Origin: Streptomyces changanensis | GTDB taxonomy: Bacteria > Actinomycetota > Actinomycetes > Streptomycetales > Streptomycetaceae | DNA length: 64,000 nucleotides | NCBI RefSeq assembly: GCF_024600715.1 | Contig: NZ_CP102332.1 | Span: forward strand, 6,572,001-6,636,000 | Direction of reading: 5' to 3' | In this document: piece after piece, positions 50,765 through 57,972 of the stretch | Layout: each line of letters opens with the position of its first letter | Position numbering within the stretch: the stretch's first letter is position 1 | Program-made: the position numbers and the translations under genes | The notes under the pieces: model-generated | What the model was told of the DNA's origin: nothing | Database searches by the model: none | What the model saw: only the letters and a program-made list of their open reading frames with translations

Positions 50765-51709
50765 ATGCCGCTGACCATGAAGGACGTGCACCGGTTCGAG
50801 GCCGCGAGGCCCCGCCTCCAGGCCATCGCCTACCGCCTCCTCGGCTCCGCGAGCGAGGCCGAGGACGCCGTTCAGGACACCTTCCTGCGGTGGCAGGCAG
50901 CCGACGTCGAGCGCGTCGGGGTTCCGGAGGCCTGGCTGACGAAGGTGCTCACCAACCTCTGCCTCAACCAGCTGACCTCGGCCCGCGCGCGCCGCGAGAC
51001 GTACGTGGGCCAGTGGCTCCCCGAACCGCTCCTCGACGGCGATCCGATGCTCGGCCCGGCCGACACCGCCGAACAGCGCGAGTCCGTCTCGTACGCCGTC
51101 CTCACCCTCATGGAGCGGCTGTCCCCCCAGGAGCGCGCGGTCTACGTGCTGCGGGCCGCCTTCGACTACCCGCACCGGGACATCGCCCAGATCCTCGACA
51201 TCACCGAGGCGGCCAGCCAGCAGGTCTTCCACCGTGCCAGGAAGCACCTCGCGGACGGCAGGTCCCGCACCCCGGTCGACGAGGCCGCCGCCCGGCGGAT
51301 CGTCGAGGAGTTCCTGTCGGCCGCCACCAGCGGGAGGACCGAGCCGCTCGTGAAGCTGCTCACCGCCGACACCTTCTCGATCGGCGACGGCGGCGGGAAG
51401 GTCCCGGCCCGGGCCGGGTCGATCGACGGCGCCCTGGCGGTCGCGAGGTTCATGCGGGGCCTGTTCAAGCCGGCGCAGTCCAAGCGCGCCATCATCGGCG
51501 GCTCCCCCGGGATCCACGCCACGACCGCCAACGGCGGCCCCGCCATCGTGGCCGTCCTCGACGGCCGGGTCGTCGGCGTCATCTGCCTGGAGGTCACCGC
51601 GGAGGGCATCGTCGCGTTCCGCAACCAGGTCAACCCGGACAAGCTCCGGCGGGCCACCGAGGTGTGGGCGGCGACCGACCGCGGGGAGCCCCTCTTCCAC
51701 GCCTTCTGA
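50765..51709 (+). CDS. sigJ: ECF41-family RNA polymerase sigma factor (SigJ)
   Basis: A 314-residue sigma factor. Regions 2 (ARPRLQAIAYRLLGSASEAE, DAVQDTFLRWQ) and 4 (LSPQERAVYVLRAAFDYPHR, then ITEAASQQVFHRARKHL) are intact. A SnoaL-like C-terminal domain of about 130 residues follows. All three ECF41 signatures are visible: WLPEPLL between regions 2 and 4, DGGGK in the C-terminal domain, and NPDKL near the end. The C-terminal domain acts as a built-in modulator in this group, with no anti-sigma factor. The adjacent flavoprotein gene is the expected target. Confidence 0.9.
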   Translation: MPLTMKDVHRFEAARPRLQAIAYRLLGSASEAEDAVQDTFLRWQAADVERVGVPEAWLTKVLTNLCLNQLTSARARRETYVGQWLPEPLLDGDPMLGPADTAEQRESVSYAVLTLMERLSPQERAVYVLRAAFDYPHRDIAQILDITEAASQQVFHRARKHLADGRSRTPVDEAAARRIVEEFLSAATSGRTEPLVKLLTADTFSIGDGGGKVPARAGSIDGALAVARFMRGLFKPAQSKRAIIGGSPGIHATTANGGPAIVAVLDGRVVGVICLEVTAEGIVAFRNQVNPDKLRRATEVWAATDRGEPLFHAF

Positions 51710-51760
51710 CCGCGGTACGGGGCGTGCTTCCGGACCCGCCGCGAGCCGTCCCGACCTCGA

Positions 51761-51776
51761 TGTGAGCCGCTTCACA
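51761..51776 (+). promoter_or_regulatory. TGTGA-N6-TCACA dyad before the ECF41-linked flavoprotein
   Basis: TGTGA-GCCGCT-TCACA is a perfect CRP-type half-site pair, 90 bases upstream of the flavoprotein start. It may be a Crp/Fnr-family site or part of the ECF41-dependent promoter, whose -35 element contains a TCACA-like core. Confidence 0.45.
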
Positions 51777-51866
51777 CCACGTTCCTGTCAGGAAGCGGCC
51801 GGCTGCCCGGTTCAAGGGGCGCAACCCGCAAGAGCAGGGCCGGGCCCCGCAGACAGGAGCATGGAC

Positions 51867-53099
51867 ATGCAGCACCGCATCATCGTTCTCGGCGCCGGAT
51901 ACATGGGTGCCATCGTGGCCGGCCGCCTCGCCAAGCGGCTCCACCGTGACGACGTCGCCATCACCCTCGTCAACGCCGAACCCGACTTCGTCGAGCGCGT
52001 CCGCCTGCACCAGCTCGCGGTCGGCCGGCACCTGGCGCCCCGGCCCTTCGGTGAGATGTTCGCGGGCACGGGTGTCGAGCCGAGGCTCGGCAGGGTCACC
52101 GGCGTCGACGTCGACCACAGGACCGTCGCCGTCACCGGCGTGGACGGCGCCGCCGAGACGCTGGCGTACGACACGCTCGTCTACGCCCTCGGCAGCGGCT
52201 GGGACGACCAGGGCGTCCCCGGCGTCGCCGAACACGCCTACGAGCTCGCGAGCCGACCCGGAGCACTCCGCCTGCGCCAGCGGCTGGCCGGCCTGAACGC
52301 AGGGCAGCCGGTGGTCGTCGTCGGTGGCGGTCTCACCGGCCTGGAGGCGGCCACGGAGATCGCCGAGGCCCGCCCGGACCTCGCCGTCGCCCTCGTCACC
52401 CGCGGCAGCCTCGGCGACTGGCTCTCGGACAAGGGCCGCGGGCACCTGGGGAAGGTCTTCGGCAAGCTCCGCATCACCGTGCACGAGCACGCGGCCGTCA
52501 CCCGTGTCGAGGCGGACCGCGTCAGCACCTCCGACGGCCGGGCCGTCCCCGCCGCGGTGACCGTGTGGACCACCGGCTTCGCGGTCCACCCGATCGCCCG
52601 GGCCACCGCCCTGGAGGTCAGCGGCACGGGCCGGATCGTGGTCGACGACACCATGCGGTCGGTCTCCCACCCGGACGTGTACGCCGTCGGTGACGCGGCC
52701 ATGGCGATGGGCCCCGGCGACAAGCCGCTGCGCATGTCCTGTGCCTCCGGCACGCCGGCCGCGTGGAAGGCCGCCGACGCCATCGCGGCACGCCTGACCG
52801 GCGGCAAGCTGCCGACCGGGCACATCCGCTACTTCAACCAGTGCATCTCCCTGGGCCGCAGCGACGGCCTGATCCAGTACGTCACCGCCGACGACCGGTC
52901 CGTCAACGCCGCCCTGACCGGCCGGCTCGCCGCCCTGTACAAGGAACTGGTCTGCAAGGGCGCGGTCTGGGGCGTCGCCAACCCCACCCTCGGCCTGCCC
53001 ACCCGCCGCCACCGGGTCACCCGGGGGGCGACCCAGACGGGCGCGGCCACGGGCGCGGCCACGGGCTCCGCCACCGCCAAGACGCGGACGCCGGCTTGA
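51867..53099 (+). CDS. NDH-2-like FAD-dependent oxidoreductase, ECF41 partner
   Basis: A 410-residue flavoprotein: FAD fold RIIVLGAGYMGAIVAGRLAK, NAD fold PVVVVGGGLTGLEAATEIAE, and the FAD-closing segment HPDVYAVGDAAMAMGP. It resembles type II NADH dehydrogenases but lacks an obvious membrane-anchoring C-terminal helix, so it may be soluble. ECF41 genes are typically paired with a carboxymuconolactone decarboxylase, oxidoreductase or epimerase gene, and this fits the oxidoreductase type. ATG 51867 is 7 bases from AGGAG; ATG 51861 is too close to it. The tail is Thr/Ala/Gly-rich low complexity. Confidence 0.9.
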   Translation: MQHRIIVLGAGYMGAIVAGRLAKRLHRDDVAITLVNAEPDFVERVRLHQLAVGRHLAPRPFGEMFAGTGVEPRLGRVTGVDVDHRTVAVTGVDGAAETLAYDTLVYALGSGWDDQGVPGVAEHAYELASRPGALRLRQRLAGLNAGQPVVVVGGGLTGLEAATEIAEARPDLAVALVTRGSLGDWLSDKGRGHLGKVFGKLRITVHEHAAVTRVEADRVSTSDGRAVPAAVTVWTTGFAVHPIARATALEVSGTGRIVVDDTMRSVSHPDVYAVGDAAMAMGPGDKPLRMSCASGTPAAWKAADAIAARLTGGKLPTGHIRYFNQCISLGRSDGLIQYVTADDRSVNAALTGRLAALYKELVCKGAVWGVANPTLGLPTRRHRVTRGATQTGAATGAATGSATAKTRTPA

Positions 53100-53368
53100 C
53101 GCGGACGGACCGGAGGGGGCGGGGCCCCATGCCGCCCGGGGCCCCGACCCCTGCCCACGGACCGCCCCGATCCACCCCTCTCCCGTGCGGCCCCACCAGC
53201 GCCCGACCGGGCACCCCGCCCCCGCTGCCCCGGCGACCCGGACCGACCGCCAACCGCTCCTCCCGCGGCCCCACCCGCCCCGACCGGGCCGCCCCGACCG
53301 GGCCACCCGGCCCGGATGGGACCTGACGCGTCCTCAACGCGCCGTGGCGCGGTCTCGACCGACGCGCC

Positions 53369-54829
53369 TCAGTCACGCGCCCAGGCTATGTAGCCGTCGG
53401 GGCGGACCAGCAGGGCGCCGTGGCGATCCGGGTGTGCCCACGTGGCGCGAACGACCCTGCCGGCCGCGGCGGTGACCTCAGGGGAGGCCGGGCGGTCGCC
53501 CTGCGGGGCGACCAGGACGAAGGCGCCCTCGCGCAACAACTCGTACAAGCGGCCCTCGGCGAGCGAGAGGTCCGGGGCGCGCCGCCCGGCGAGGGGGTGC
53601 GCCCCGCGGGCTGCGGCGTACGACACCCCGATCCCGCTGAGCATTTCCGTCACCCGGGTGGAGAGGGGGCGGACCGTGGTGACGAGGCCCGTCACGGCCG
53701 TCCGGGCGGCGCGCCGGAGGGGGGTGCCGGCCATGGCGAGGCGGATGACCGCCCCGCTGCCCCGGACGACGGCGGTGCCGACCGGGTGCCGCTCGGCGTG
53801 GTAGCTGTCGAGGAGCGCCTCGGGGTCGCTCGGGTCTCCGCGCAGTACGGCGGCGAGCTTCCAGGAGAGGTTGGCGGCGTCCTGGAGGCCGGTGTTCATC
53901 CCCTGGCCGCCGGCGGGCGAGTGGACGTGGGCCGCGTCCCCGGCGAGCAGGACGCGGCCCACGCGGTACGTCGGGACCTGCCGCTCGTCGCTGTGGAAGC
54001 GCGATGTCCAGCGGGCGTCGTGCATCCCGAAGTCCGAGCCGCAGGCCCGCCGCGCGATGCCGCGGATCTCGGCGAGGTCGACGGGTGCGTCGTCCGGCAT
54101 CGGGCGGCGGCGGTCCCAGCCCATGACCCGGTACCAGCCGTCACCGAACGGGGCGACGAACACGAACGCGTCGCCGGCGCCGTCCACGGTCAGTGTGTCC
54201 CCGGGCGGTCGGGTCAGTCGGACGTCGGCCAGGACGAGCGAACGGACCACGGAGCGGCCGGGGAACGGCAGTCCCACCAGCTCGCGGACCGTGCTGCGGA
54301 CGCCGTCCGTGCCGACCAGGTAGCGTGCGCGCAGCCGTCCGCCCGCCCCCACGTCCCCCGAAGGGGCGAGTTCGGCGGTGACTCCCTCGGCGTCCTGGCG
54401 CAGGGCGCGCAGTGCCGTGTCGTGACGGAACTCCACTCCGGCGGCACGGGCTCGGCGCTCCAGCAGGCGTTCCACCTCGTACTGCGGTGTGACGAGGAGG
54501 TAGGGGAATCGGGAACGCAGCCGCGAGAGGTCGAGCGTCAGGCGGCCGAACAGGCGCAGCCGGGTGAGGGCCGTGCCGCCTGCGACGAGCTCGTCCGCCA
54601 GTCCGCGCGCGTCGAGCAGTTCCAGCGTCCGGGCGTGGACGCCGAAGGCGCGTGTGAGGTTGCCGGTCGTGCGGGGGCGGCGCTCCACGAGTGTCACGCG
54701 GAGCCCTGCGGTGGCCAGGTCGCCGGCGAGCAGGAGCCCGGTGGGGCCCGCACCCACCACGACGACGTCCGTGTCCGTCTGCGCACCGACGTCGGTGTTC
54801 GGCTGATCGGCCGTGCCGGTCCTGGTCAT
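53369..54829 (-). CDS. FAD-dependent aromatic hydroxylase/monooxygenase
   Basis: A 486-residue class A flavoprotein monooxygenase (PheA/TfdB/rifampicin-monooxygenase type). FAD motif VVVVGAGPTGLLLAGDLA, DG motif YLVGTDGVRSTVRELVG, and GD motif RVLLAGDAAHVHSPAGGQGMNTGLQDAANLSWKL are all present, with a thioredoxin-like C-terminal domain. It hydroxylates an aromatic compound with NADPH and O2; polyketides and rifamycins are typical substrates. ATG 54829 follows AGGAGG. Divergent from a TetR gene with an operator array between. Confidence 0.92.
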   Translation of the reverse strand: MTRTGTADQPNTDVGAQTDTDVVVVGAGPTGLLLAGDLATAGLRVTLVERRPRTTGNLTRAFGVHARTLELLDARGLADELVAGGTALTRLRLFGRLTLDLSRLRSRFPYLLVTPQYEVERLLERRARAAGVEFRHDTALRALRQDAEGVTAELAPSGDVGAGGRLRARYLVGTDGVRSTVRELVGLPFPGRSVVRSLVLADVRLTRPPGDTLTVDGAGDAFVFVAPFGDGWYRVMGWDRRRPMPDDAPVDLAEIRGIARRACGSDFGMHDARWTSRFHSDERQVPTYRVGRVLLAGDAAHVHSPAGGQGMNTGLQDAANLSWKLAAVLRGDPSDPEALLDSYHAERHPVGTAVVRGSGAVIRLAMAGTPLRRAARTAVTGLVTTVRPLSTRVTEMLSGIGVSYAAARGAHPLAGRRAPDLSLAEGRLYELLREGAFVLVAPQGDRPASPEVTAAAGRVVRATWAHPDRHGALLVRPDGYIAWARD

Positions 54830-54857
54830 GCCTGCCTCCTCGAGTCGACCCAGCAAG

Positions 54858-54944
54858 TCAACGACCGTTGGCCAACGTCCGTTGGTCAACGCTTGTTGGC
54901 AAGGCTAGGCGGACCGGGACTGGCACGTCAACACCTGTTGGCCT
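54858..54944. promoter_or_regulatory. TetR operator array
   Basis: Two near-identical palindromes, CGTTGGCCAACG (54866-54877) and CGTTGGTCAACG (54880-54891), are 14 bases apart. They are flanked by further TTGGC/TCAACG half-sites at 54858-54863, 54894-54900 and 54928-54944. The array fills the gap between the monooxygenase and TetR genes. Confidence 0.7.
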
Positions 54945-54956
54945 ACATTCGTCGGC

Positions 54957-55562
54957 GTGAAGCAAGAAGCCCCCGACGCCTCGCCGGCCGCCCCCGCCTC
55001 CGGCCGCACCACACGCCGCTCGGACACGACCCGCGCCGCGATCCTGGAGGCGGCCCGCGAGCGGTTCGCCGCCGACGGCTACGAGCGCGCCACCATCCGG
55101 GCCATCGCCCGCGACGCGGGCATCGACCCGTCGATGGTCATGCGCTACTACGGCAACAAGGAGGGGCTGTTCGCCGCGGCCTCCGACATCGACCTGCGGA
55201 TACCGGTCCTGGGCGCGGTGCCCGCCCGGCACGTCGGCACCGTCCTCGTCACGCACTTCCTCGACCGGTGGGAGAGCGATGACGTGCTGACGGGCATGCT
55301 CCGCGTCGGTGTCACCAACGAGGCGGGTGCCGAGCGCATGCGCGACATCTTCAAGGCCCAGCTGGGCCCGATGGTGGTCGGCGTCTGCCCCGACCCGGCG
55401 GACGCCCCGCGCCGCGCCGCGCTCGTGGCCTCGCAGATACTCGGCATGGCGCTCGCCCGGTACGTGCTGCGGTTCCCGCCCGCGGCCACGATGGGGCGCG
55501 ACGAGCTGATCGCCTGGCTCGCTCCGACGATCCAGCGCTACCTGACCGCGGAGCGGCCCTGA
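54957..55562 (+). CDS. TetR-family repressor of the monooxygenase
   Basis: A 201-residue TetR protein: helix-turn-helix AARERFAADGYERATIRAIA then AGIDPSMVMRYYGNKEGLFAA, followed by a ligand domain (SQILGMALARYVLRFPP). GTG start with a short acidic/Ala-Pro-rich lead. The multi-copy operator upstream and the divergent hydroxylase imply a substrate-inducible detoxification switch. Confidence 0.9.
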   Translation: MKQEAPDASPAAPASGRTTRRSDTTRAAILEAARERFAADGYERATIRAIARDAGIDPSMVMRYYGNKEGLFAAASDIDLRIPVLGAVPARHVGTVLVTHFLDRWESDDVLTGMLRVGVTNEAGAERMRDIFKAQLGPMVVGVCPDPADAPRRAALVASQILGMALARYVLRFPPAATMGRDELIAWLAPTIQRYLTAERP

Positions 55563-55600
55563 GACCCGTCCGGGAGTCCCGCCACCGGCTGGGCAGACCG

Positions 55601-55763
55601 GCCGGCCGTACCCCGCCCGCGTCGCTCGTACCCCGCCCGCGTCGCTCCGGCCACCGTCCGCGTCGCTCCGGCCACCGTCCGCGTCGCTCCGGCCACCGTC
55701 CGCGTCGCTCCGGCCACTGTCCGCGTCGCTCGTACCCCGCCCGCGTCGCTCCGGCCACCGCAC
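55601..55763. repeat. Mixed tandem repeat array of 20- and 21-base units
   Basis: Unit A (GTCGCTCGTACCCCGCCCGC, 20 bases) occurs at 55621 and 55725, with a partial copy before 55621. Unit B, 21 bases beginning GTCGCTCCGGCCACCGT, occurs at 55641, 55662, 55683 and 55704, with a partial copy at 55745. Both share the GTCGCTC core. The order A-B-B-B-B-A-B is typical of slippage or unequal recombination. It directly follows the TetR gene; no frame across it looks genuine. Confidence 0.85.
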
Positions 55764-56256
55764 ACCGCGTCCGGGCCGTCGTGCACCGCGTCCGGACTGA
55801 CGTGTACGCCGCCCGCCTTGTCGTACCGGTCCCCGCACGGCGGCGGACGACCGTGGGCCGTGGTGGTGTTGCCGCGGGGGCCCTTGATCGTTGGACGCAT
55901 CGACCGGGGTGACAGCCCGTCACGGCCGTGTCCGTAGCCCCTCAGTGCCGGCAAGCCGTCGTCCGCGCGCGGGCCGGTGTGCGTGTGGTGATCGGAGTTC
56001 GGGCTGCCCGGGAAGACGCGTCGGCGCAAGACGGTGCGGCGCAAGGCCTTGCGCACGCTGGTGCACGGGTACGCGGCGCTGCTGGTGCGGGGCCGGCTGT
56101 GGGACGGCAGGACGGTACCCCTCGCGGCGTGGCGCTACGGGCCCGAGGCCGGACGGGCCTTGCCCTTGGGGGTGAGGACCGGCGCGGTCCCCGCCGAGGA
56201 GACTGGCCAGGGCGAGGTCGGCCACCTGGAATTCCTGTCGTCGCCGGCAGCACCGC
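55764..56256. other. Region without recognisable gene
   Basis: About 490 bases. A plus-strand frame from 56034 reads MRRKALRTLVHGYAALLVRG, which has coding-like composition for about 60 residues, but I recognise nothing in it and it loses character. It may belong with the hydroxylase fragment that follows. Confidence 0.35.
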
Positions 56257-56418
56257 CTGACGGCGCAGGAAGTCGGCCGGCTCCTCCTCCAGGTGCAGCA
56301 CCACTTCCGCGACGACAGCGTCGGGTTCGGCGTGAGCTGCCCCTACTGGGACCTCGTCTTCGGAACGGCGCGCAGCAAGCGCGGCGACACCGTCCTCGCT
56401 GCCCGCTCGGCCACATGA
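56257..56418 (+). pseudogene. C-terminal fragment of a fatty acid hydroxylase/sterol desaturase
   Basis: The frame reads LTAQEVGRLLLQVQHHFRDD, then SVGFGVSCPYWDLVFGTARS before TGA. This matches the conserved end of the di-iron fatty acid hydroxylase superfamily (HHF-D-GFGVSxPxWDxVFGT), including its last His pair. The membrane helices and the other His motifs are absent upstream, so only about 53 residues of a former gene survive. Confidence 0.55.
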
Positions 56419-56530
56419 GCAGCACAGTGCCGACGCCCGCCCCGCCCGCCGGGCGGGCGCGCCGACCGGCGCGGCGGGCCTTCCCGCCCCGCCGGGCCTT
56501 CCCGCCCCGCCGGGCCGGACCGGGCGACCG

Positions 56531-57019
56531 TCAGCCGTAGCTGCGTCGGCAGAGTGCCACGATCGCCGGGTCGACGGTGCCATGGGCCGCCGTGCACAAC
56601 TCACGCATCGGGACGCTGCTGCGGGGCTCGGGCCGACTCCGGCCCGCCGGATCCCGCGGGGCGGCCGGCCGTGCCACGGCGGGCCGCGGAGGGGGCGCGG
56701 CGGCGTGCCGCGGTCCCGGTGCGTCCGCGCGCGGGGGCCGCGGCCGCTGGACGCGGGCCTGCGGAGGGGCGGGCTCGTCGGCCGGGGCGACCTTCGGACG
56801 GGGGAGGGGCGAGGGGGTCCGGCCGGCGCCGGCGAGCTCCTCGCGCGCGGCGGCCGGAGCCGGGGCGGGGACCGGCGGCATGGGCGCGGGGGGCCCGTCG
56901 GTGACGGGTACCTCCGCGAGAACCGGCGGGGGTGCGGGGTGGTCGGCCTGGACCGAGGTGCAGCCCGCGAGCGTGAGCGTGGCCGCGGCCAGAGTGGTGG
57001 CGACCCGATAGGCGTGCAT
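56531..57019 (-). CDS. Proline-rich lipoprotein
   Basis: A 162-residue putative lipoprotein. MHAYRVATTLAAATLTLAGC ends in a lipobox (LAGC), so Cys20 should be lipidated. A Pro/Ala-rich disordered region of about 110 residues follows, then a compact C-terminus RELCTAAHGTVDPAIVALCR with two Cys that may form a disulfide. This short Cys-Cys ending resembles conserved Streptomyces surface proteins of unknown role. The flanking region 57020-57330 shows no gene. Confidence 0.7.
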   Translation of the reverse strand: MHAYRVATTLAAATLTLAGCTSVQADHPAPPPVLAEVPVTDGPPAPMPPVPAPAPAAAREELAGAGRTPSPLPRPKVAPADEPAPPQARVQRPRPPRADAPGPRHAAAPPPRPAVARPAAPRDPAGRSRPEPRSSVPMRELCTAAHGTVDPAIVALCRRSYG

Positions 57020-57330
57020 ACGGCCAGAATGCCCGACCGTGGTGGTGGCACGGGCGCACGGCACGCGCGGGCAACCGTCACGAGTGACACGCCGGAGCCC
57101 GCGCCCTCCCGAACCCGCCGAACCGCGTGCGGGCGTTCTGTCTCGGCAGCGTTCGACCGGCTCCACTGACGACGGGGACACCGCTGGTCCCCACGCCGAA
57201 CTCCGGCTGCAGTACCGGTCCTCACGCCCCTCAGCGGTTCGACGGCCGGCCGGACGTGCCGTCAGCGGCCGTACGCGGCGCGGGCGCTGGCGACGCCGAG
57301 CGGTCCTGTGTGGCCTGAGAGGATCAGGGC

Positions 57331-57720
57331 ATGACGGACGCACCCATGCGCATCCATACCCTCATCGTCGATGCCGCTGACCCCGAGCGGCTTGCCGCGT
57401 TCTGGTCCGGGCTGCTCGGCAGGCCGGTCGTAGGACGTGTGGGGCCCTATGTGTGGCTGCGGCGGGAGAACGGTCTGGGCCTGGGCTTCCAGCGAACCGG
57501 CGAGCCCAAATCGGTCAAGAACCGTATGCACTTCGACATCACCTCACCCGATCCGCCCGCGGAGCAGCAACGTGTCGAGGCGCTCGGCGGGCGCCGACTC
57601 GACGAGTACGCCGGCGGCGGGTTCCTGGTGATGGCCGACCCCGAGGGCAATGAATTCTGCGTCATCCCCGAAGGCCCCTTCGCACTCGACGACGAGGGGC
57701 GCGCGGACTACCTCGACTGA
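57331..57720 (+). CDS. VOC-family glyoxalase-like protein
   Basis: A 129-residue single-domain protein: MRIHTLIVDAADPERLAAFW at the start, KNRMHFDITSPDPPAEQQRV in the middle and VMADPEGNEFCVIPEGPFAL near the end, the pattern of the glyoxalase-like (Glyoxalase_6) group. Substrate unknown. It stands alone, ending at a strong terminator shared with the convergent TerD-domain gene. Confidence 0.9.
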   Translation: MTDAPMRIHTLIVDAADPERLAAFWSGLLGRPVVGRVGPYVWLRRENGLGLGFQRTGEPKSVKNRMHFDITSPDPPAEQQRVEALGGRRLDEYAGGGFLVMADPEGNEFCVIPEGPFALDDEGRADYLD

Positions 57721-57850
57721 CCGGCATCCCCGCATGGTCCCGAGGGGCCGTCGGCTCACGCTCGTACTGGGTGTGGCCACCGTCGCTCCGCTCGTCGTGA
57801 GCCCGATGCCGCTGACGGGGAGCAGCGACCGGCCGGGCCGGGAGACGACG

Positions 57851-57884
57851 CGGCCCTCCGGCACCGTTCGGTGCCGGAGGGCCG
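57851..57884. terminator. Strong bidirectional terminator
   Basis: A 16-base perfect stem (57851-57866 with 57869-57884) and a TT loop, between the VOC and TerD-domain genes. Confidence 0.8.
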
Positions 57885-57972
57885 AAGTCGAGGGCGAGGA
57901 AAGCGGAGGGACTGGATCATGAGGAATGAGGAGGAAGCCCCTTCATGGCCTCGCCACCGCCCACGGTAACAG

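Noticed and set aside
50570..51775. 401-residue minus-strand protein opposite the sigma factor
   Set aside because: All but its last 40 residues are the antisense of sigJ; only the terminal part has coding-like composition and was kept separately.
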